Made by a program: the position numbers and the translations under genes. From assembly GCA_902506225.1 (NCBI GenBank), contig LR733345.1:868001-932000 (forward strand): a DNA stretch of 64,000 nt. The letters run 5' to 3'. The notes beneath the pieces were generated by a model. The model was not told where the DNA came from and searched no databases. It saw nothing but the letters and a program-made list of their open reading frames with translations. Position 1 is the first letter of the stretch. Every line of letters begins with the position of its first letter. Positions 1-8,722 of the stretch are shown here, piece by piece. The stretch is from Faucicola sp902506225 (GTDB taxonomy: Bacteria > Pseudomonadota > Gammaproteobacteria > Pseudomonadales > Moraxellaceae).

Positions 1-756
1 TTATTGCATCGCTCAACTCGTAAGTTAAGCTTAACAGAAGCAGGCACTAGTTTTTATGAGAGTGCCAAAGATGTGGTTGCGGCAGCCGAACAAGGTCGTA
101 TCCGTGTCAATCAATTACGCGATGAGTTAGCAGGGAACTTGCGCATTGCGACCACGCCGGAATTGGGTGTGAATCATATTTTACCGGCGCTGTCGACTTG
201 GATTTCGGCGCATGATGATTTAACCATCCATTTTGAAGCGGACAATCAGTACGTTGATTTGATTGAAGAGCGTATCGATATCGCCCTTCGGATGTCACCA
301 AACCTTAATGACAGTAATTTATCGGCATTTCCTTTGACTGAGATACGTCAGTTGCTGGTGGCTTCACCGCATTTTTTACGTCAAAATGAAAAATTGACCG
401 AGCCAAAAGATTTGGCCAAACTCAATATGATTGGTATTAGCCTTATCAAAGATCCCAATCAAGTTGATATGATCAATGTGGAAACAGGTAAAAAATCACG
501 GGTGCGTATGCCAACGCGTATTCAAACCAACAATATTATGCTTGCCACGACTCTTGCTAAAGAAGGGCATGGCGTTGCCCGTATCATGTCACTCGATATC
601 CAAAAAGAATTGGCAAATGGCGATTTGGTGGAAGTATTGCCAGGTTACCAATTACCAAGTTATATGCTGTATGCGGTAACACCCAGACATGAACAACAAC
701 CTGCCAAGGTGACGCGTTGTCTTGAAGTGTTGACCAAGTATTTTGCTAAAGTTTAG
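1..756 (+). CDS. LysR-family transcriptional regulator, 5' end outside the window
   Basis: The reading frame is open to the first base, so the N-terminus is cut by the window edge. The first visible residues (HRSTRKLSLTEAG) match the end of the LysR winged-helix domain, so about 50-55 N-terminal residues carrying most of the DNA-binding helix are missing. The rest is a typical LysR substrate-binding domain (LRIATTPELGVNHILPAL, then IDIALRMSPNLNDSNL), resembling the CrgA-like subfamily with its DIALR motif. The inducer and target genes cannot be deduced. The usual divergently transcribed target would lie to the left of the window. A terminator hairpin follows the stop codon. Confidence 0.85.
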   Translation, partial: LLHRSTRKLSLTEAGTSFYESAKDVVAAAEQGRIRVNQLRDELAGNLRIATTPELGVNHILPALSTWISAHDDLTIHFEADNQYVDLIEERIDIALRMSPNLNDSNLSAFPLTEIRQLLVASPHFLRQNEKLTEPKDLAKLNMIGISLIKDPNQVDMINVETGKKSRVRMPTRIQTNNIMLATTLAKEGHGVARIMSLDIQKELANGDLVEVLPGYQLPSYMLYAVTPRHEQQPAKVTRCLEVLTKYFAKV

Positions 757-810
757 CGGTTGGACTGTTAGTAGTAGCAATAAACAGTTGAATAAAAAAC
801 AGTGTAATAA

Positions 811-845
811 AAAGCGAATAGTGAAGGCTATTCGCTTTTTTATTG
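811..845. terminator. Bidirectional rho-independent terminator
   Basis: A 9-bp perfect stem (AGCGAATAG at 813-821, CTATTCGCT at 828-836) has a 6-base loop. It is flanked by an A-rich stretch on the left and T6 on the right. It lies between the convergent LysR and lipoprotein genes and can serve both strands. Confidence 0.85.
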
Positions 846-861
846 ATGCTGATAGTGGCTA

Positions 862-3177
862 TCAAGGCTGTCTGTCAGGTGGCGCTTGGGTGACGCCATA
901 GCGAGCGAGTTGTTGATGTAGGATACGACGCAACTCCAAAATCGCCTGCGGGCTAGTATGAACATTGTGACGACCGGTAAGCACTTTTTCAGATTCCACG
1001 CCTTCTAAATGCGAGCTGTTGTACGGCACAATACCATCGGAGACACGGTCGGTTGCGCCATATTTCACCGATTCTAAGAGTTGCTTTTTCTCATCCAGAC
1101 TTTGTTTGGCTTGCGCCAGACTCGTGGTGTTATACAGCTTGGTCTCTGTGGCGGGTTTAACGGTCGCGGTTGTATTGTCATTTTTTAAAGATGTTATGGA
1201 TGCCGATACATCATCAGTAGGGCTATTGGCTGCCTTAGCGGTAAGCTGTTCGAGCGCATTGGACAAATCCTTATCATCAGTGGCGATGATGTTATTGACG
1301 GCAACATTGGGCGCGATTGTGACATCTGCCGTTAATTGGTTAAAATAAGAGTGGCTGCTCAACTGGCTGGCACCATTTTCCAAAAATAGCTGTGCCAGCG
1401 GATTGCTTGAAACCACGCCTTCAGTAAATAGCGAATTTAAATTGTCATACACGGTGTGGATAAATCCTGCCGGTAGTGAGATGATACGGCGCAAACTGCG
1501 AGTAAACCAGCGATCGGCATAATCGGTACCGCGAAATGGCGAAGAGATAAAAATCGCGCGATCGACTTGCGGCAGGGCTTGAAGTTTGAAGCGGTCACTG
1601 AGCGTTTTATTTTGCGCATGACGGACAAATGCCGCGTAGCCTGCTGAAAAATTATTCATCTGTGAGTAATTGGCAACCAGCGATTCGACTTTGGGCGTTA
1701 AGTCATCATTTGATACCAACAAACGCCCAATCACCCCACCCATACTATGACCAATCAGCACCGCATGTTGACTGGCAACGTCCTGCTGCTTAGGATCGAC
1801 AATTTTAAAAGTGCGTTCAATCAAGTCATAAATTTGGTGGCGGTTTTCTAGCATCGGGATATTGGTGGGATAAAAAATCTGCCAAACTTGGAAGTTTTCG
1901 CGAAGTTTTGGGTCATTAAAAATGTCATTGGTCAGTCCAATCCAAGTTTCAGGACTCGATGCCAACCCATGCATCATGATAATCACGCGTTTATTAGGAT
2001 TGTAAGGCTCAAGCATAAATAAATGCGGCTGGGTTTGCTGATACGGCGAGGAAAACATACTAAAATAACTGATATTGCCTAGGCGATTGTCCTGTGACCA
2101 CAAGCCGTAGGCTGCCGAAAAATTCGCCGATAGCGCAAAATCTTTGTTGAGAATAGAGACACTTTTAAACTGATAGGGATTATAAATATTAAGCGAAAAA
2201 TCGGTGGTTTTTTGCAACTCATCAATGCTATTGCCTTTGGGCACCAACACCGCGGTCATAGGCAAATGCCCTGATTGGTGGATACGTTCTTCTAACGGTG
2301 TATCATTGGCATAGTGTTGCAACAAGTCAATAATCACCGCCCTATTGATGCGACTATTGAGTAGCGCCACATAATTGATACCAAAGCCATCGCGGCGACT
2401 GATGGTATTAAATTTTGATAAATTAATCTGGTAGCTTGAAATCAACTTCATCGATGCCGATTTGTCAGTAAACGGCTGTCCATTGATACTGACACGCAGG
2501 TTGTTGCGAGTGATTTGATAATTTTCTGCCATTTTTTGATGATACAAGCGATCACCTAACGCATCGATGGCAGCGTAATACAAGTCCTGAATTTGGGTAT
2601 CGCGTTGTTTTGGCAGATAATACAATTGTGACGGTTGTTGATTGACGACGGTTGGATTGAGGATATCATACATCAAATAAATGTAAGAAAACCGAATCGA
2701 TTGCAGCATATCGTCTTGAAAGGCGATAGTACAAGAAATTTCATCGGGTTTGGGCGCTACAATGTCGGTCTTGCCAACCAAATTTTTGGCATAGTCTGTG
2801 GCCAAATCTTTTGGCGGATTGGTACAAGTTTTGGCTTGCTGGCGCTGCTGGGCAGAGGCGTAAAACAGCTCACTAATTGCGCCATAAATCCCTTTATCGG
2901 AATTAAGATCCGCTTGCTTGAGCGTCACTACACAGGCAGGCATATTTGCCAAGCATTTTTCTTCATCTAAACCTGCCTGCACTAAACGGCTTTTGGTGTC
3001 AGAACTCAAGCGGCTGCCTGATAACACGCTGACGCGCTGATCCATGATGGCTCTTGCAGTATCGCGGCTACCGATTTTGGTGGTGGCGCAGCCAGTAAGG
3101 GTGATGATAGTAACCAATGTCGTCGCCGTGATGAGAGACTTTTGACAAAATCTAGTAGATTGGTTTGTTAGCGGCAT
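862..3177 (-). CDS. Large lipoprotein with alpha/beta-hydrolase (lipase/acylhydrolase) domain
   Basis: The 771-residue product begins with a lipoprotein signal peptide whose lipobox LTGC predicts lipidation at Cys30, so it is probably anchored to the outer membrane. Residues 35-370 are an N-terminal region I do not recognise. The hydrolase core follows: HGLASSPETW near residue 400 (oxyanion-hole type HG), then the nucleophile elbow GHSMGG near residue 475. The likely catalytic His lies in a GRHNVH segment close to the C-terminus. Residues of about 630-690 are Thr/Asp/Lys-rich and look like a linker between core and C-terminal His. The substrate is unknown; triacylglycerol or phospholipid acyl chains are family-typical. 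There is no obvious operon partner, because terminators bracket it on both sides. Confidence 0.8.
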   Translation of the reverse strand: MPLTNQSTRFCQKSLITATTLVTIITLTGCATTKIGSRDTARAIMDQRVSVLSGSRLSSDTKSRLVQAGLDEEKCLANMPACVVTLKQADLNSDKGIYGAISELFYASAQQRQQAKTCTNPPKDLATDYAKNLVGKTDIVAPKPDEISCTIAFQDDMLQSIRFSYIYLMYDILNPTVVNQQPSQLYYLPKQRDTQIQDLYYAAIDALGDRLYHQKMAENYQITRNNLRVSINGQPFTDKSASMKLISSYQINLSKFNTISRRDGFGINYVALLNSRINRAVIIDLLQHYANDTPLEERIHQSGHLPMTAVLVPKGNSIDELQKTTDFSLNIYNPYQFKSVSILNKDFALSANFSAAYGLWSQDNRLGNISYFSMFSSPYQQTQPHLFMLEPYNPNKRVIIMMHGLASSPETWIGLTNDIFNDPKLRENFQVWQIFYPTNIPMLENRHQIYDLIERTFKIVDPKQQDVASQHAVLIGHSMGGVIGRLLVSNDDLTPKVESLVANYSQMNNFSAGYAAFVRHAQNKTLSDRFKLQALPQVDRAIFISSPFRGTDYADRWFTRSLRRIISLPAGFIHTVYDNLNSLFTEGVVSSNPLAQLFLENGASQLSSHSYFNQLTADVTIAPNVAVNNIIATDDKDLSNALEQLTAKAANSPTDDVSASITSLKNDNTTATVKPATETKLYNTTSLAQAKQSLDEKKQLLESVKYGATDRVSDGIVPYNSSHLEGVESEKVLTGRHNVHTSPQAILELRRILHQQLARYGVTQAPPDRQP

Positions 3178-3244
3178 GATGATTTACTCGGCTAAAATAG
3201 CGCAAAAAAGAATAGAGCAACGATAGATAGCACAAAAAAATGTA

Positions 3245-3278
3245 GCGCAAAAAATCTGCCTATCACTGAATGATAGGC
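3245..3278 (-). terminator. Rho-independent terminator between the repeat-protein gene and the lipoprotein gene
   Basis: On the minus strand an 8-bp perfect stem (GCCTATCA / TGATAGGC, plus-strand positions 3258-3265 and 3271-3278) is followed by AGATTTTTT. It is placed to stop transcripts leaving the gene that ends at 3377. Confidence 0.6.
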
Positions 3279-3376
3279 TGAAAAAAATCACCATGGTAAA
3301 ATTCAACTATAATGGTGAATTAGCATGGTGACTTAGCAGTGATATTAAACCACGGCTAGGGTATGAACGCAAAAAA

Positions 3377-4420
3377 TTATTGAACGACTTTTGCAGGGAT
3401 ATCCCAAATGTAGTATTTACCGCTATTGACGATGCGTAATTGCTCATCGATATATGGGTTGTCTGGGTTTTTGGCTTTAAATTCCGTTAACCGTTGAATG
3501 GCGCGGTCTTTTTTGTCATCCAATAAATCTGCTTGCGCCAAACTTTGCGTAGCTTCTAGATAGCCCATTTTTTCGGCTTTTTCTAAGTATTTGGCACCTT
3601 CTTTAAAACCGCCACCTTCAGCGAGCATTGCGCCATATAAGAAGTTGGCTTCTGCCGTGTCATTGAGCCTCACGGCACGGGCGATATAATTGCCTGCACG
3701 CACGGCATAATCAGAACCTAAATCCAGATTGCGACCCATCGCATTGAGTTTTGCTGCACGCAGTAGCACCTCATAAGAGGCATTTGGATTTTGTGCGTAG
3801 GTCTCAATCCATGCGGTCAAGGATTTGAGTCGCTCAGTGGTATTGTAGCGCTCAGTACGGCTCGAAAAAACAGGGGGATAGTGGCGTGCCATTGGGGTAG
3901 CATAGGTAATAAAATCGTCTAACACGCTGACATCTAACTGTGTACTGTTATCCGTGGTTCGTGGAATCAAAACGGTTTTTACTGTTGAGATATTACTAAG
4001 CGTTAAAGTCGGCAGTGGGATATTGGCAAGATTTTGCGCTGAAATATCCGTGCCTACCAATTGCACGCTGTTGGTAGATGGATAAATCACGTTTGCAACC
4101 GTTGGGGCGGTCAAGACAGGTACTATCATTGAACCTGTATTTGAGGTGGCTGACGGGGGTGTCATTTGCGGGGTAGTATTCTTCACGCTATTGCTGACCC
4201 TATCAGCCGATTTTTCGGTTGATTTGTTGGTAGTTTTGGCTTTGGTGACCGTGGTTTTTTTAGTGGCTGTTGTCTGAGTAGCGGGTTTTGCCGTGGTGGT
4301 TTTGGTGGTGGTGGTCTTGGTCGTTGTTTTTGCGGTTGCCGTTGCAGCCATCGCTACAGTGGCATTGGTTGCCATCAAAATAGCTAAGGTGTAGGTTAGG
4401 GGTTTTACCATATGAGTCAT
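3377..4420 (-). CDS. Secreted Thr/Lys-rich protein with Sel1/TPR-like repeats
   Basis: I chose the ATG at 4420 because AAGGAA lies six bases upstream. An in-frame ATG at 4465 has no ribosome binding site. The product has about 347 residues. It has a Sec signal peptide ending near VAMAA, followed by a low-complexity Thr/Lys/Ala tract of about 50 residues. Two or three helical repeat units occupy the C-terminal half (LRAAKLNAMGRNLDLGSDYA, NFLYGAMLAEGGGFKEGAKY, LEKAEKMGYLEATQSLA), which read like Sel1/TPR repeats. It is probably periplasmic. The Thr/Lys tract is the kind of region that changes length between strains. The function is unknown; it may be a scaffold in the envelope. Confidence 0.65.
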   Translation of the reverse strand: MTHMVKPLTYTLAILMATNATVAMAATATAKTTTKTTTTKTTTAKPATQTTATKKTTVTKAKTTNKSTEKSADRVSNSVKNTTPQMTPPSATSNTGSMIVPVLTAPTVANVIYPSTNSVQLVGTDISAQNLANIPLPTLTLSNISTVKTVLIPRTTDNSTQLDVSVLDDFITYATPMARHYPPVFSSRTERYNTTERLKSLTAWIETYAQNPNASYEVLLRAAKLNAMGRNLDLGSDYAVRAGNYIARAVRLNDTAEANFLYGAMLAEGGGFKEGAKYLEKAEKMGYLEATQSLAQADLLDDKKDRAIQRLTEFKAKNPDNPYIDEQLRIVNSGKYYIWDIPAKVVQ

Positions 4421-4622
4421 TGAAATTTCCTTAAAAAATTGGGTGGGATTAATTGCATAAATCAATCAGCTTATCCCATAGTAACAATGTAAAGCAATAA
4501 TGTAAAAATACTATCAAAAAAAAATAAAGTTATTGTTATATTTTTACGCCAAAACAGCGCGATTAAGCAAGGTTATAGCAATAAATGCGCCAGCCAACGA
4601 TTGAGCCTGTCAGTCATGCCCA

Positions 4623-4664
4623 GTTAAACACGTTTGGTTAAACATGCTTGGTTAAATATGATAC
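4623..4664. repeat. Three tandem 14-bp units overlapping the coq7 stop codon
   Basis: Three adjacent 14-mers start with GTTAAA at 4623, 4637 and 4651. The first two differ at only two positions (GTTAAACACGTTTG and GTTAAACATGCTTG) and the third is more diverged. The stop codon of coq7 (4652-4654, minus strand) lies in the third unit. Confidence 0.6.
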
Positions 4665-5329
4665 GCCACCGTTTTCATGCAGTTAGCCAAAAAACGCATC
4701 GTGGTTTTGATGGGTAGGGGCAATGGGCTGGCACCTGATTCGACTGCTTTATCACGGTGATGTAATTCTTCTTTATCCATTTGGCTTAAAATCTCAGCAC
4801 TGCGTTTATCGTGTACAGGCAGCTTGCCAAGATGGCTGTGCAAATGCTCGCTGACTTGGGTTTCTGTCTCTGCAACAAACCCCAAACTAAACTCATCAGA
4901 AATCAATCCCGCTACCGCACCCATGCCAAACGATAGCCCATACCAAAGCGGACTAAAAATACTGGGATGGCTACCCAATTCATTTAACCGTGTCTCACAC
5001 CATACCAAATGGTCAATCTCCTCTAGCGCAGATTGATGCATGGCTTTTTTGACCGTTGCTTGTTTGGCAGTAAATGCTTGACCATGATACAGTCCTTGCG
5101 CGCACACTTCGCCCGTGTGATTGATACGCATGAGACCTGCGACATGACGCGCTTCTTCCACAGAGAGTTTTGGCACATCGGGGCTAGAGACAGGCAATGG
5201 GCGGGTGCTAAGATTGCTGTTTGGAATAAACGAGCGAATCGCCCGATCAAAGAAGACAATATTGCGGTCTAGCTTACTGAGTGATAGGTTGTTTTGTGCT
5301 GGTTCAATCGACATAGGCGCTCTGTTCAA
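4652..5329 (-). CDS. coq7: 2-polyprenyl-3-methyl-6-methoxy-1,4-benzoquinone monooxygenase (Coq7-type)
   Basis: This is a membrane-associated di-iron hydroxylase for the C6/C5 hydroxylation of demethoxyubiquinone in ubiquinone synthesis. The family core ARHVAGLMRINHTGEVCAQGLY is easily recognised. The carboxylate/histidine iron ligands are in place: the Glu of TGEV, EEIDH, ETET and EELHH. The length of about 220 residues is normal. The first start is TTG at 5329 with GGAAA upstream; an in-frame ATG at 5314 is a good alternative and would shorten the protein by five residues. The gene stands alone between the repeat-protein gene and phaC. A terminator at 5431-5468 isolates it from phaC. Confidence 0.93.
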   Translation of the reverse strand: MNRAPMSIEPAQNNLSLSKLDRNIVFFDRAIRSFIPNSNLSTRPLPVSSPDVPKLSVEEARHVAGLMRINHTGEVCAQGLYHGQAFTAKQATVKKAMHQSALEEIDHLVWCETRLNELGSHPSIFSPLWYGLSFGMGAVAGLISDEFSLGFVAETETQVSEHLHSHLGKLPVHDKRSAEILSQMDKEELHHRDKAVESGASPLPLPIKTTMRFLANCMKTVAYHI

Positions 5330-5430
5330 AGTGTTTCCAATCGCTATTATGCGCAGAATATGGCGTTAATTCTACTCAATATCACAACTTTTGACTAGCA
5401 AATCTATATAGCTGATGGGCAATTTGGCTA

Positions 5431-5468
5431 TTTTATAAAAAGCCCGTGAGAGGCTAGGCAATCACGGG
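5431..5468 (-). terminator. Rho-independent terminator after phaC
   Basis: The minus strand reads CCCGTGA, a 12-base loop, TCACGGG, then CTTTTTAT. The stem arms lie at 5462-5468 and 5443-5449 in plus-strand numbering, just downstream of the phaC stop. Confidence 0.75.
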
Positions 5469-5487
5469 ATGTTGTAATAACGATATA

Positions 5488-7614
5488 TTATACCGGTGGT
5501 AATTGTGAACGGTAAGCTTCTGCAAAGTTATGACCCGTTAAGGCTTCAGTCGCTTTGACCGTGACATAGCTACCTGGGGCATCGCCATAGGTCGGGATTT
5601 CTTTACCTTGGCTATTTTGACCGACGACACGGGCATTGATTTCGTTGCCCTCAAATGGTTTGATCCAGTCATGCCATCTTGTCCACCAGGTGTCTTTAAC
5701 ATAGGTGGCGTCTTTGTACCATTGGTCGGGGTCCGCAGGGTAGTTATCGTTGGTGTAGTAACCATATTTACTACCTGGGGGGTTCATGATACCCGCAATA
5801 TGACCCGATTCCCCCAACACAAATACTTTTTCACCGCCAAATACTTGCGTGCCTGCGTAACAGCTTTTCCATTTTGCGATATGGTCTTGCAAGGTTGCGA
5901 CCATAAACACGGGAGTTTTAACTTTTGATAAGTCAATTTTCACGCCGTCAATTTCAACCCCGCCCGGTTTACGCAGTAAGTTGTTGATATAGAACTCACG
6001 CAGTAGAAAATGGTGCAGCGCAGCGGTCACGTTGGTACAGTCTGAATTCCAGTATAACAAGTCAAAAGGTACAGGGCGTTCGCCTTTTAGGTAGTTTTGT
6101 ACGTAGTAGTTCCAGTATAGGCTGTTCTCACGCAGTAGGCTAAATGACACGCCCATCATTCGCCCGTCAAACACGCCTTTGTCGGCGTTCTGCTTGTCAA
6201 TCGCCGCAACGATTTTATCATCGATAAAGACACCGATATCACCTGGATCTGAGAAGTCAATAATAGTCGCCCAAAGTGTCGCACTGGCAATACGGCTTTC
6301 TTGCTTGGTTGCGGCAAGATAGCCTAACGTCAATGCGGTCAACATACCCCCAATACAATAACCTGTAATATTGATGGTTTTTTCACCCGTGATGGCCTCA
6401 ATTTGATCCATCGCCGCAAGCACACCGTCTTTCATGTAAGTGCTCATGCCAACATTTTTGTACTCAGGCGTCGGGTTCGCCCAAGAGATGACATAAACCG
6501 TATGACCTTCGTTGACAGCCCAATGCACAAACGAGTTGTTCTCACGTAAGTCCATGATGTAGAATTTGTTGATCCAAGGCGGCACCATGAGCAACGGACG
6601 TTGTTTTACTTTTTCAGTTGAAGGGTCATACTGGATGAGCTGCATCATGTGGTTTTCAAATACCACTTTTCCTTTCGAGGTGGCGATGTTGTCACCCACC
6701 CGAAACGCACTCTGGTCAGTCATACGGATATTGAGTGTGTCAGCGCTATTACCCATGTCCTCAGCCAACTGCTTCATACCTTGAACCAGATTTTGCCCCC
6801 GACTTTCGATGGTCAAACGTAGTACCTCTGGGTTGGTCATTAAGAAGTTGGTTGGGGCTACTGCATTGATCCATTGGCGGGTAAAAAAAGCCAAGCGTTG
6901 ACGGGTTTTTTCATCAATGCCTTCAACGCCATCAATCGCATCCATCATGGCTTGGGTGGTTAATAAATAATACTGTTTTAGGAAGTTAAAAATAGGATTG
7001 TCTTCCCATTCTTCATCATTAAACCGTTTATCGCCTTTTTCAGGACTTGCCACTGGGTCGATTTTTTTACCGGCAAATTGTTGTAGCGTGTTTTGCCACA
7101 AGTGCATTTGGTCTTTGAACAACTGCAATTGGTCTTCAACCATCGTGCCTGGGTGATTGGTCACCATTTGACCCATTTTACGCCAGCCCTCCATTAAATC
7201 CATCATAATCGAGGTATTGGTGTATTGTGGCGCTTGGTTGGCACGCATCGATTGCTGTGCAATCTGTTGGCTCAGTTTGGTCATATTGCCAAAAAATTCG
7301 CTATAGAATTCACCAACCGCAGGATTGTAAGGCGGAATACTAGAGGCCATGTGAGCGAATGGATTGGTTTTACTCAAAAAATCCAGCGGATTTTGCGGCA
7401 GATTAAAGGCGTTGGTTCCGAAGTTGTTAAAAGGATTGCTATCAAAACCAAATGCATTATTGCCAAAGGGAAAATTGGCAAATGGCGTGTAGCCAAAAGC
7501 ATTGGTAGTGGTATTCTCTGCGCCTTGGGTGTTGGAAGTATTGTTATTTGAAGCATTGTCGCTTGAGAACTGGGCGTTCGTTCCTTGATATTGGGTGTCT
7601 TTATTGTCTGCCAT
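5488..7614 (-). CDS. phaC: Class I poly(3-hydroxyalkanoate) synthase PhaC with extended N-terminus
   Basis: The enzyme polymerises (R)-3-hydroxyacyl-CoA at the PHA granule surface. The lipase-like box GYCIGG places the nucleophile at Cys420. Asp577 (LQDHIAKW) and His605 (GESGHIAGIMNPPG) complete the triad. I start at the ATG at 7614 because GGGAC precedes it; the in-frame ATG at 7668 has no ribosome binding site. The resulting 708 residues are clearly longer than the usual 560-600. The excess is an N-terminal segment of about 100 residues rich in Asn, Phe, Thr and Gly (FANFPFGNNAFGF-type repeats), which looks disordered. The phasin gene lies directly upstream. No phaA, phaB or phaR is next to it, so precursor supply is encoded elsewhere. 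Confidence 0.93.
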   Translation of the reverse strand: MADNKDTQYQGTNAQFSSDNASNNNTSNTQGAENTTTNAFGYTPFANFPFGNNAFGFDSNPFNNFGTNAFNLPQNPLDFLSKTNPFAHMASSIPPYNPAVGEFYSEFFGNMTKLSQQIAQQSMRANQAPQYTNTSIMMDLMEGWRKMGQMVTNHPGTMVEDQLQLFKDQMHLWQNTLQQFAGKKIDPVASPEKGDKRFNDEEWEDNPIFNFLKQYYLLTTQAMMDAIDGVEGIDEKTRQRLAFFTRQWINAVAPTNFLMTNPEVLRLTIESRGQNLVQGMKQLAEDMGNSADTLNIRMTDQSAFRVGDNIATSKGKVVFENHMMQLIQYDPSTEKVKQRPLLMVPPWINKFYIMDLRENNSFVHWAVNEGHTVYVISWANPTPEYKNVGMSTYMKDGVLAAMDQIEAITGEKTINITGYCIGGMLTALTLGYLAATKQESRIASATLWATIIDFSDPGDIGVFIDDKIVAAIDKQNADKGVFDGRMMGVSFSLLRENSLYWNYYVQNYLKGERPVPFDLLYWNSDCTNVTAALHHFLLREFYINNLLRKPGGVEIDGVKIDLSKVKTPVFMVATLQDHIAKWKSCYAGTQVFGGEKVFVLGESGHIAGIMNPPGSKYGYYTNDNYPADPDQWYKDATYVKDTWWTRWHDWIKPFEGNEINARVVGQNSQGKEIPTYGDAPGSYVTVKATEALTGHNFAEAYRSQLPPV

Positions 7615-7675
7615 GATAAGTCCCGTTATTATGCTGTGCCTTGATAAGAATTCGTTGTGAATATGCATGCTTACT

Positions 7676-7718
7676 TAAAAATATGGTGGATTAGGCATCT
7701 GTCTAATCCACCATTTTT
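7676..7718 (-). terminator. Intercistronic terminator/attenuator between phasin and phaC
   Basis: A 12-bp perfect inverted repeat (ATGGTGGATTAG / CTAATCCACCAT, 7683-7694 and 7703-7714) has an 8-base loop. On the minus strand it is followed by ATTTTT. It lies between the phasin stop and the phaC start, so many transcripts should end before phaC. Confidence 0.75.
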
Positions 7719-7814
7719 ATAGATTCATAAGCCGCCATTCATCTATCAGGTAAAACATAAATAGCGGTTTATAAATGATACAGTCTTAAGAATGACTACG
7801 ATGCATCAAACTAA

Positions 7815-8411
7815 TTATTTTGCTGCAGGGGTTGTTTTTGCTGCAGGTTTTGCCGCTTCGCTATTTTGTGTTTGTGCTACATCATCAGCGGTGCGGGTTG
7901 CCGCAGCGGTCATGTTAGTCGCAGCTTTGTTCATGTTTTGGGTGGTTTGTTTAACTGCTTCTGACATTTGGTTTGCCGCTTTGTGCATGTTTTCGTTTAC
8001 TTTGCGGTTAAAGTCTTCCGCCGTTTTTGATGCATTGCTAGCGGCGCTTTGCATGGCATCTTGCATGCTGGATGCATTTTGGCTATAGATTTCATTCATC
8101 GCTGACATGACTTCATTACGGATTTCGTTGCCAAGCTCAGTCAAACGCTGTGCATCTGACAACATTTTTTGACCCAATTGGTTGAGCAGCTCAGTTTGTT
8201 TTTGGTTGAAGCTTGAAGCCGCTTCCGGAGAGTCAACAGAAGAAACATTGCGAAGTTGCTCAAGACCCATTTCTGAGTAATGACGCATTGTTTCTAAAGA
8301 AAAGTCAGTCATTTTTTCCGCATTTCGTAACATCGCTTGGTTGAAGCGAGACCATGGTGCGTACATTTGACGTGAACCATCTTTCATTTTATCCATAAAA
8401 TCGTTGTTCAT
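7815..8411 (-). CDS. Phasin family PHA granule-associated protein
   Basis: I start at the ATG at 8411, which has GAGGT spaced seven bases upstream. The open frame extends further but without a ribosome binding site. The product has about 198 residues. The N-terminal 120 residues form amphipathic helices (FMDKMKDGSRQMYAPWSRFN, NAEKMTDFSLETMRHYSEMG) typical of the Phasin_2 / TIGR01841-like group. The C-terminal third is Ala/Thr/Lys-rich with heptad-like AANQMSEAVKQTTQNMNKAA and PAAKTTPAAK. Phasins coat PHA granules and control their number and size. The position directly upstream of phaC supports this call. Confidence 0.85.
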   Translation of the reverse strand: MNNDFMDKMKDGSRQMYAPWSRFNQAMLRNAEKMTDFSLETMRHYSEMGLEQLRNVSSVDSPEAASSFNQKQTELLNQLGQKMLSDAQRLTELGNEIRNEVMSAMNEIYSQNASSMQDAMQSAASNASKTAEDFNRKVNENMHKAANQMSEAVKQTTQNMNKAATNMTAAATRTADDVAQTQNSEAAKPAAKTTPAAK

Positions 8412-8520
8412 AATTGACCTCATTAGGCTACCAGAAAAAACAAGAAGGGTATTGAAGAATACCAAGTTGCGATACATTTTCTAATCAAAAATATGACTAA
8501 AATGAATGTGATAAGATTTA

Positions 8521-8548
8521 AGCATAGTCTATTTGCTTGATATTACAA
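8521..8548 (-). promoter_or_regulatory. Candidate sigma-70 promoter for the phasin gene
   Basis: On the minus strand TTGTAA (plus 8543-8548) and TATGCT (plus 8521-8526) are separated by 16 bases. An inverted repeat GATATT-AC-AATATC overlaps the -35 region and could bind a regulator. The 311-base gap between the phasin and ackA (8412-8722) otherwise shows only AT-rich sequence and a weak 5-bp hairpin at 8706-8719 downstream of ackA. Confidence 0.4.
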
Positions 8549-8722
8549 TATCATGAAAAATGGCTAAATTAAACCTTGCGAGGAGCTTAAAAGTAAAAAA
8601 CAATCACTATTTATGTTAATATTTGTAATAGTATAATCAACTAGACATTAAGAGTCGGTAATCGATAAAAATCGGTTATATCTTACCCTTCATCCTAAAA
8701 ATAGTTGACAGGTTTGTCACTT

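Noticed and set aside
1019..1348. Plus-strand frame inside the lipoprotein gene
   Set aside because: It is a shadow of the minus-strand coding sequence with low-complexity Ser/Val composition and no ribosome binding site. Similar antisense frames elsewhere were left out for the same reason.
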